A stretch of 64,000 bases of DNA from JADLCX01 sp964630785 (lineage in GTDB: Bacteria > Planctomycetota > Phycisphaerae > Phycisphaerales > UBA1924): NCBI GenBank assembly GCA_964630785.1, contig CAZVZG010000003.1, positions 141,783-205,782 of the forward strand. The letters run 5' to 3'. This document shows positions 60,501 through 64,000 of this stretch, in pieces; position 1 is the stretch's first letter, and each line of letters opens with the position of its first letter. The notes beneath the pieces were generated by a model. It did no database searches. It saw only the letters and a list, made by a program, of their open reading frames with translations, and was not told the origin of the DNA. The translations under genes and the position numbers were made by a program.

Positions 60501-62908
60501 TCGACCGAGACCTTGACAGAGCTCTGCATGTTGGTCGCGGCGGCGAAATCCCTGACAAACGCGGCCGCGGCGTTCGGGTCGAGGTGGACCAGCGGGAATC
60601 GGTGGAAAGCGGTGTCCTTCGTGATCGCCTGCTGGTCGAGTTCCTGCACGAACGGGAGCATGACGGCGATCTGGACCGCGTCGCCGGCGATCATGATGCT
60701 GTTTGTGCCCTCGACCGGCTGGAAGAGCGGCGCAGGTCCGGACGAGCCGGAGAGCGTGGCCCACTGCGACTGCACACGGGCCGCCACACTGACCACGTCG
60801 TCGGCCTTGGCGAAACGGAGCGGAACCGTCCGCACCTCGCGGGCCGGCTGCACCTGCTTCTGCAGTTCGTCGACGATCTGAACATACGCCGCGACCGAAG
60901 CGGCGTCGCCCACCAGCAGCAGGGTGCGGGTGGCCGCGTCGGGCGTGACCTGCGGGGCTTCGAGCGGGCCCGCGGCGGCCTTGACCTTGAACAGGTCGGC
61001 CGCGTGCGCGGCGAGGGCCTGAGGATCGCCGGACCGGAGAGTGACGACACGCACCACCATCGCGTCGGCGTCGGTGCGGTCCACGCGCTTGATGAGCTGT
61101 TCGATCGCCGGCATCTGGCTCGGGGCCGCGCGGACGACCAGCGTCTTCAACTCGTCGAGAGGTTGAATCTCCGGCGAGTCGAAGGATGCCCCATCGGCGG
61201 GGCGCAGGAGCGCGGACACCATGCCGGTGAGCCGCGACGCCGCTGCGGAGGGCACGGCTTTATCGAGCGTGAAGGTCCGGAGCTCGCGGTCGATCAGGAT
61301 GTTGGATTCGACCGTGCGGAGAACGTCGGCAAACTCGTTCAGACCGCGCTCGGGGCCGAGCAGCGTGACCGTTTGCGCTTTCTCGTCAACTGTCGCCTTG
61401 ACGCGCATCTCGCGGTGCTGCTCGGTCGCGTTGAACAGTTCGGTGGTTCGATCGACGACCTTCTTGACGTCTCCCCGCGCGATGCGGACCTGGCGGACCG
61501 CCGTATCACCGGTCGGCGCCAGATCGAATCCCTCCACAAGTTTGCGGACAGACGCGATCTCTTGCGGCGGTCCGGCGACGATCAAGGAGCGGCCGTCGAG
61601 TCCGGGCGCGAATCGAAGCAACCCCTGCTGGCGGGGCGAGAGCAGCTTGTTGAGCAGCGCGGTGACCGCGTTCGGGTTGGTGTGCTTGAGTGGGATCGTG
61701 TCGGCGGCCGAAGTAGCGTGAGCGCCGGGCCCCTGGCCGGACGCGGGAGATGCGCCGGGGTCGATCTGCTCCAGAAGTCGCTGGGCCTGCTCGATTTCAT
61801 CGGGGCTCCCCACGATGACCAGCCGGTTCTGGTGGGCGATCGGCAGGATGGTGGGCCGCTCGTTGCGACGTTCGCCGGCGAATAGGGCCGAGACTTGCGT
61901 CGCGGCCTCGGCCGCGCCGATGCGCGGCAGGTCGAAACTGACCAACCGGGTCCCGGTCTGGTCGCCCGCGGGACGGTCGAGCATCTCGATGAGCTCGCTG
62001 ACGGCCTGGAGCTTGCTGTCGGTGCCGACGGCGATCACGGAGTTGGTCCGATCGTCGGCCTGCAGCGTCAGGCCGTCCATTCGGTTCTCTTCACGGGTGC
62101 GGACGTTCCCGTCCTTGTCCATCACCTGAAGGACGCGCTTTTCGGTCATCAGGCCCTTGAGCGAGGCGATGATGCCCGACGCCTGCGCGTGCTCGAGCGG
62201 GAAGAGCTGGAAGCGGGCGTCGGTCGGGGGCTCGGAGTCGAGTTGATGGATGACCTCGCCCAGGCGACGGCATTGGGCAGCGGTGTCCACGAGCACCAGG
62301 GCATTCTGCGGCCCAAGCGTGGTCACCGATCCGTACTTGCTGACCAGCGGCTTGATGGAATCGGCGATCAATGTCGCCTGGGCGTTGTTGAGCGGCACGA
62401 CCACCGTCACCACCGTCGTGTCGCCGAGGTTGTCCGGCACCGTGGCGGTCACCACGGGCCCGAGCGACTTCATCTCTTCAAGGCGCGAGAGCAGCCAGAA
62501 GCCCGACTGCGGGCGCATCTGGAGCCCGTGCGGGTAGAGCAGGCGGTTGAGGATGTCGAACGCGGCATCGCGCGAGTACTTCTCCGGGCTGATGAACGTG
62601 ACGTTGGACGCGGGCGGTTCGGCCTCGCGGATCACGGGGAGGCCGGTCTGCCGCGAGAAGAAGTCGAGCACCTGGTCGAAGGGCGCGTTCTTGAAGTTGA
62701 ACGAGATCTTCTTGTCTGCCTCGGGCTTCTCCGGCGCCGGAGCAGGCGCCGCCGCTTCCGGCTTCGGCGGCGTGAGCGGGGCTGGGATGGCGGGTTGCGG
62801 CTGGGCGGCCGGCTGCACTGCGGGTTGGGCGTAGACGGACACGGGCTGGCCCGCCGCCAGGAGGATCAACGCGGGCGCGAGCAGCCGGCTGGATCGAAAC
62901 ACCTTCAT
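51593..62908 (-). CDS. Giant secretin with about 39 secretin-N-type repeats
   Basis: A 3771-residue secretin, versus 600-750 for ordinary GspD/PilQ. Order: signal peptide (1-27, VYA cut), Pro/Ala linker, an N0/STN-like domain (67-145), about 39 secretin-N repeats (about 160-3445), then the C-terminal channel domain (about 3450-3685; VMIQVLLAEVTIDADKSWGLEF, LSRPEILVNNNEKARIQVGE, VKDGETIVIGGLL, SKIPLLGDIPLAGNLFRS) and a Pro/Ser tail. Repeats average 84 residues and follow a pattern of V/I-x-x-P/V-L-x-x-A at the start, a helix, D-x-R-T-N-S-L-V/I-V in the middle and I-x-x-L-I-x-x-L-D at the end. The start ATG has AAGGAGGG upstream. Predicted outer-membrane channel of a type II secretion or pilus machine with a greatly elongated periplasmic part. 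Confidence 0.92.
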   Translation of the reverse strand: MKVFRSSRLLAPALILLAAGQPVSVYAQPAVQPAAQPQPAIPAPLTPPKPEAAAPAPAPEKPEADKKISFNFKNAPFDQVLDFFSRQTGLPVIREAEPPASNVTFISPEKYSRDAAFDILNRLLYPHGLQMRPQSGFWLLSRLEEMKSLGPVVTATVPDNLGDTTVVTVVVPLNNAQATLIADSIKPLVSKYGSVTTLGPQNALVLVDTAAQCRRLGEVIHQLDSEPPTDARFQLFPLEHAQASGIIASLKGLMTEKRVLQVMDKDGNVRTREENRMDGLTLQADDRTNSVIAVGTDSKLQAVSELIEMLDRPAGDQTGTRLVSFDLPRIGAAEAATQVSALFAGERRNERPTILPIAHQNRLVIVGSPDEIEQAQRLLEQIDPGASPASGQGPGAHATSAADTIPLKHTNPNAVTALLNKLLSPRQQGLLRFAPGLDGRSLIVAGPPQEIASVRKLVEGFDLAPTGDTAVRQVRIARGDVKKVVDRTTELFNATEQHREMRVKATVDEKAQTVTLLGPERGLNEFADVLRTVESNILIDRELRTFTLDKAVPSAAASRLTGMVSALLRPADGASFDSPEIQPLDELKTLVVRAAPSQMPAIEQLIKRVDRTDADAMVVRVVTLRSGDPQALAAHAADLFKVKAAAGPLEAPQVTPDAATRTLLLVGDAASVAAYVQIVDELQKQVQPAREVRTVPLRFAKADDVVSVAARVQSQWATLSGSSGPAPLFQPVEGTNSIMIAGDAVQIAVMLPFVQELDQQAITKDTAFHRFPLVHLDPNAAAAFVRDFAAATNMQSSVKVSVEPGQRALMVTAPAATLKDIERLIGQMDSPVERPKLAMKLYPLKSAQAERVSPLLRSLLEGRLRDLIEQTGLSIPDSTRLVEVIPDPGSNTVIVSAPPELQQQAEELLVRLDAPPANADHAAVRVVQLTEGDAAAAAEALRQSLAAMTMPSGGKVSVSASPAANSVIIAGAEQDLDRVEAVVHSLDVPVRGKESIDVVSVNLKSARAELVAPVLQSLLVKEDEPIPYWARQDTSNEPAPVRVAAEARTNSIVVTGPSRVVEVAKRIIAQLDVSPGADPCAQRPIRVLSLQNAAASDIAPAVREMFKTESDPSLAPLVQVNEQSNSLIVRADAAQLDQIEKLVGTLDQATVSAQRELRTIPIDRSRADAEVIARSLRRLLEQRPGTRVRIIRAEDLLKPEPDAAPAPDKEDKNKRGSLIPFSLPHGFGSPVVFMTAMALAAESAPGQSDSSDKAGANDAPPPSGGDADTVTIAVDPVTNSLIISGSTWATQRAQALANELQRQLPAEPLEVTVVQLPDAAEAWTVSQVVNAAIGQIGHAGGDNPGGFTGRCSVQPDPNGSALIVSANATDLKTIAQVISAVATPHPGSDLTVKAYPLANTSATGLLRAVFDLFSSAPRGRQAQRVLRLAVPGPGGAPASAKIDPGSIRAAIGPGGSSLIIAAPADAIPMLDQFIALMDQSPTADQTSIRQYSLVHARAGEVAGTLQRAFAAARASADDGPRATFIADPRTNTLLVTGSERQHEQTKLLLASIDAESRDKDTAVAILPVAGALPSVVRNVVENLLVGRDPARQDAVRLTASDETGVLIVQAPGPDIERARKVIEELDRANIAVSPIRTLKLERANADAVATSLQKFFDERARTSSRSGRATARQIAIIGDDRTGSLVVSAPDADYEQIKSLVATLDAPAATADVQFRVIPLEHARVDDIRGAVEAMVRQAQSIGLGSMFRGGGGGGGGGRNRNQAGGDVVVEFDERSASVVVIGREDAFPPVERIIRALDTPATARSEVAVRAFRLKGLSPRTVGQTLRQALTTPADRRAPGGRSDDLDFEVDPASNALVLVGPTALLDQAGVLIDKLQSTAGAEAAKVESIALKFTQADSLARSIDRFFQQREKADAGARAVSIVGAPEGNVLIAAGTEEDLALVRSFVAKMDQPGEQQGRVRELYRLRNAVATDLAGTVRDQFPKLPGARESQVVVTPDRQTNTLIVSSPAELSDSISALIQQLDAPPAAADTTITTVTLSSARAEDVAAALRSALPTSVKVTITPVRRSNSLLLGGSPEAIKLVVAQINDLDKQPIRSQAEIRRIRVKNAELYETASTLRTVIESWQTDPNEPQPTVSTLSSDNSLLISARADRLEEIARIVDQLDVAGENNRTTEFVPLKFADAQATADALRVFYGRYAPEPPTPGARAVTIIANPASKSLVVAADVAEWPGIRALIQKLDSDQYDTSRRLEIVALKNADAVSLARTLTEAFASPLRAEIERQRAQQQQEFNRRQGRNGGREDFFPVPTVLVGADTAISVTAEPLTNSLVIGGPREQTERIKAVVAQLDTPEFARMPEIRMVPVRVGVASQLAATLRPLFVDPAAAAGAGSRSLMIVGEDRGNVLMVRADEAQFAQIKAMAESLQQEGDRSQLSVHVLRLRNMPAGRVLASLKSTFTPVAQQNGEPLAIELDRTGNGLVIAASTRLFDQIKAVAEELDGKPAPGEPGPAGQAPLPMGLNQGIALVDLQNHTPSRMIELLTQLGVTRPQDPERPGLVAEPVTLAAMTTRRAIAVTGAAGDIAVIGQLVRSLDAAPIESEQHVAVIALKKARAEAIAQTIQGMLNPKDQQSKVDLAASLAEQVRRLSIHRADGKDDAGVGVDLAKPIVVRPEPQSNALIVASTEANVKAIRQLVEMLDKLPIGEQVVVRFFPLKNASAERIAGVVRDLFAQGERLRQQPDTGVKTEPESEVGKALTSQVYVSVDERTNALVAAGREEAVALVEVLIKQLDNERTAQWIEPTLIRLQHADAVRLAETLRHVLLEGQATTPESEAIQRQIARLRVVEEGADPNDPSKLFQADRFAPMSSLVIIPESTLNALIVVGTRANAAAVAALARMLDVPAAAASNTVRIFPLQVAAAERVGGMLTEVFKGQIAAGTLRPEDNLVVVPDARTNSLVISTSPRSFRMVEELIGQLDAKSAVPLFGVTVIPVPSGNVAELAPRLERLLQERISASRRAGEQSVPSDKVSIQPDPATNSLLVAASPENVETIRQLLDVLTKGAEALAASQTIDVINVTSARAEDLAGAIRDLYVEKEQRLRGQDAVRVTGDARLNALIVRGTADDVRAIRALVQRLDDAQVASVTEIRRIELKQADAADVVKLLQNVLAGRPIAGAGVVGQRKAQVLRFIREEAARSLKDKGEDKGAPPTEAAISGAVQEQVTLTAELRTNSLVVVAPSRLMVLIEALVADLDTSTAGGRNVRVFRLKNADARAMSDVLRDLFNLRQQGSQLVLVPGRSEDQAADAGKADHQPLPELYPSLDERQQLAITIDARTNSLLVSATPEYLDRVEKVITELDNVEAQEREQVVFELRNAKAPAIAQTLRSYFTEQSERARQILGTDRAGSLLRILEHEITVQGDAGSNRLLVGVSPKYKEMVSKLVQELDSTPPQVMIQVLLAEVTIDADKSWGLEFKVGPFGGEGYKVGATATSAGVATSLGVPNLSVSSTDFDLLIRALEAQGRLEVLSRPEILVNNNEKARIQVGENVALVESVQRFDTGNTVADVTREDVGIILSVTPNISADGFVRMDILPEISKVSARTTQITEDFQAPIITKRQVETNVTVKDGETIVIGGLLQTSEEERTSKIPLLGDIPLAGNLFRSTTYTNSKTELLVLLTPRVIRSDGQTSAALTDLSDKELERLSKPDLLRPFLDGSRIPDPAEDEGKPRRKYEPVPVVPPQSTPPESDDPALLPPGSQSHSAGSPRRSKRKDA
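52566..62425 (-). repeat. Protein-level tandem repeat array encoding secretin-N domains
   Basis: About 39 units averaging about 250 bp. The protein repeats diverge strongly, so the DNA is not a simple tandem repeat; units near the C-terminus are closer to canonical (DARTNSLVIST, DERTNALVAAG, DARTNSLLVSA). One unit (around 57650) has a nine-glycine insertion from a C/G tract; another (around 59220-59320) holds a long hydrophobic insertion. Confidence 0.8.
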
Positions 62909-62964
62909 CGAACCCTCCTTGGAACGCGCCGGCTAACGAACCCGGGGCGAGCGCAACGTGGAGA

Positions 62965-63939
62965 TTACTGGATCGCGGCCTTGCGGTCCGTGAGAAGGCC
63001 ACCAAGACGGATCACGAACAAACCACCCCCCACACGCACCGTGGCCGCGTCACCCTCGATGCTCACAAGCTCGACCCCCTCGACCGGCTCCTTGGGGGTC
63101 AGCACGGCCCTTCGGCCGCTGCGGCCTTCGGCCAACCAGACCTCGGGCCCGTCAACACCGGAGACGATCGCGGTGATGAGCCACTCGGCGGGCGCAGGGG
63201 CCTGACTGCCGACGGGTGGAGGCGGCGGTGCGACCGCGGCCTCGGCCGAAACGGGGGAAGTGACAGGCTTGAAAGGGTCGCGGGCGCTGAGACGATCGAC
63301 GAGCCCGTCGGTCTCGGGTGCGGCGGTCATCCAAGTCTTCGCATCGCTCCCCCGCTTGGGTGATATATCAGGCAGGAATGCCGTCGAAAACGCCACGGTG
63401 ACTTCGACAGACTCGTGCTTGGCCCCCACCGGGCGCAGCGACACCTGGTCGATGCGATGCACAAACGCCTGTTGCCTGAGCAGCGCGACGAGGCGCACGG
63501 TCTGCTCGAACGTCCCCACTCCGGATACCGTGGCCGGCACGATCATGAAGTCGGGCCGGCCGCGGGCCTCACGCGAGGGAAGTTCACGCGCGAGGCCCGC
63601 CGCGGGGCTTCGCTGGGGCGCGGCCGAACCGGAGCTCACGCGCGGTTTCTGTAGCCCGACGTGGCCCATGATCTGGTTGAGCGTGGTGCGCAGCTCGGCC
63701 TCGACTTCCTCGCTCGTCGAGGCAAGCGAAGTGGCGGCGAACCCTGTCAGTTGGGCGCGGAGTTTGATGTCGCCGGCGGAGATTTCCTGATCGCGGTTGT
63801 CAAGCCCGGAGGCGTACCGCGTGACCTCCTCCAAAATCGCGGAGCGCTTGGCGGAATACCACCGCCCGCCCCAAAGCAGGGCGCCGATTGCACCGACGAG
63901 GGCCGCCGGCATGATCATCCGCCTCGACCATCGCTTCAC
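62965..63939 (-). CDS. PilO/GspM-like membrane protein with GspC/PilP-like C-terminus
   Basis: A 324-residue protein starting at GTG 63939. MKRWSRRMIMPAALVGAIGA and following residues are an N-terminal membrane anchor, followed by a periplasmic coiled part and a ferredoxin-like region (PDFMIVPATVSGVGTFEQTVRLVALLRQQ), as in PilO/GspM. The C-terminal stretch after a Pro-rich linker (PPPPPVGSQAPAPAEWLITAIVSGVDGPEV to LFVIRLGGLL) looks like the HR/PilP-type domain that touches secretins. So it may combine two inner-membrane platform roles. It is 56 bp upstream of the giant secretin, same strand, and the operon probably extends past the window. Confidence 0.7.
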   Translation of the reverse strand: MKRWSRRMIMPAALVGAIGALLWGGRWYSAKRSAILEEVTRYASGLDNRDQEISAGDIKLRAQLTGFAATSLASTSEEVEAELRTTLNQIMGHVGLQKPRVSSGSAAPQRSPAAGLARELPSREARGRPDFMIVPATVSGVGTFEQTVRLVALLRQQAFVHRIDQVSLRPVGAKHESVEVTVAFSTAFLPDISPKRGSDAKTWMTAAPETDGLVDRLSARDPFKPVTSPVSAEAAVAPPPPPVGSQAPAPAEWLITAIVSGVDGPEVWLAEGRSGRRAVLTPKEPVEGVELVSIEGDAATVRVGGGLFVIRLGGLLTDRKAAIQ

Positions 63940-63948
63940 GGCTTGGCC

Positions 63949-64000
<52 letters not shown>

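Overview
The window reads as a chromosomal segment of a high-GC planctomycete, most likely of the class Phycisphaerae. This is an inference from the very large secretin, a carbamoyltransferase/SxtJ/DUF5989 trio, an isolated prepilin-type protein, GTG/TTG starts and frequent G-rich tracts inside genes. No rRNA is present. Positions 63950-64000 are pure C and look like a contig end. There are four tRNA genes: Gly-CCC, Phe-GAA, Met-CAT and Pro-CGG.

Layout: 1-6228 holds host genes (AIM24-like protein, SDR oxidoreductase, solute-binding protein, pyruvate kinase, CinA) and ends with tRNA-Gly(CCC). From 6185 to 23104 lies a 16.9-kb integrative element. It is bounded by a perfect 44-bp direct repeat (attL 6185-6228 inside the tRNA, attR 23061-23104) and has a tyrosine integrase just inside attL. 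Copies of a 10-bp palindrome at 12-bp phasing lie near both ends and are probable integrase arm sites. An overlapping operon on the minus strand encodes an AlpA-like HTH protein, a TOPRIM/DUF3987 ATPase, three small proteins and the integrase. The cargo is a compact defence-type cassette (12777-19891): a ribbon-helix-helix-like protein, a MORC-like GHKL ATPase, a Dcm-type C5 methyltransferase, a ParB-domain protein and a PD-(D/E)xK-like protein. A run of small minus-strand genes and a VIT-family metal transporter complete it.

Just outside attR is a second defence locus, a type IIG (MmeI-like) restriction-methylation gene (23997-26804). It is flanked by related, inverted, degenerate repeats of about 120-140 bp. 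From 27023 to 50866 the genes are mostly housekeeping: oligopeptide ABC ATPase, carbamoyltransferase/SxtJ/DUF5989, CysD/CysN sulfate activation, a CYTH protein, LigA, a FolD with substituted cyclohydrolase residues, TatA, a patatin lipoprotein, aspartate kinase, ProS/GNAT, an alpha/beta hydrolase, a prepilin-type protein, a methyltransferase, a VOC protein and a GT20 synthase.

From 51060 to 63939, reading leftwards, is the most striking locus: a PilO/GspM-like membrane protein with a GspC/PilP-like C-terminus, a 3771-residue secretin with about 39 tandem secretin-N-type repeats (ordinary GspD has three or four N domains), and a translationally coupled lipoprotein that could be its pilotin. 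This looks like part of a type II secretion or type IV pilus operon continuing past the window, with an outer-membrane channel whose periplasmic part would be far longer than usual.
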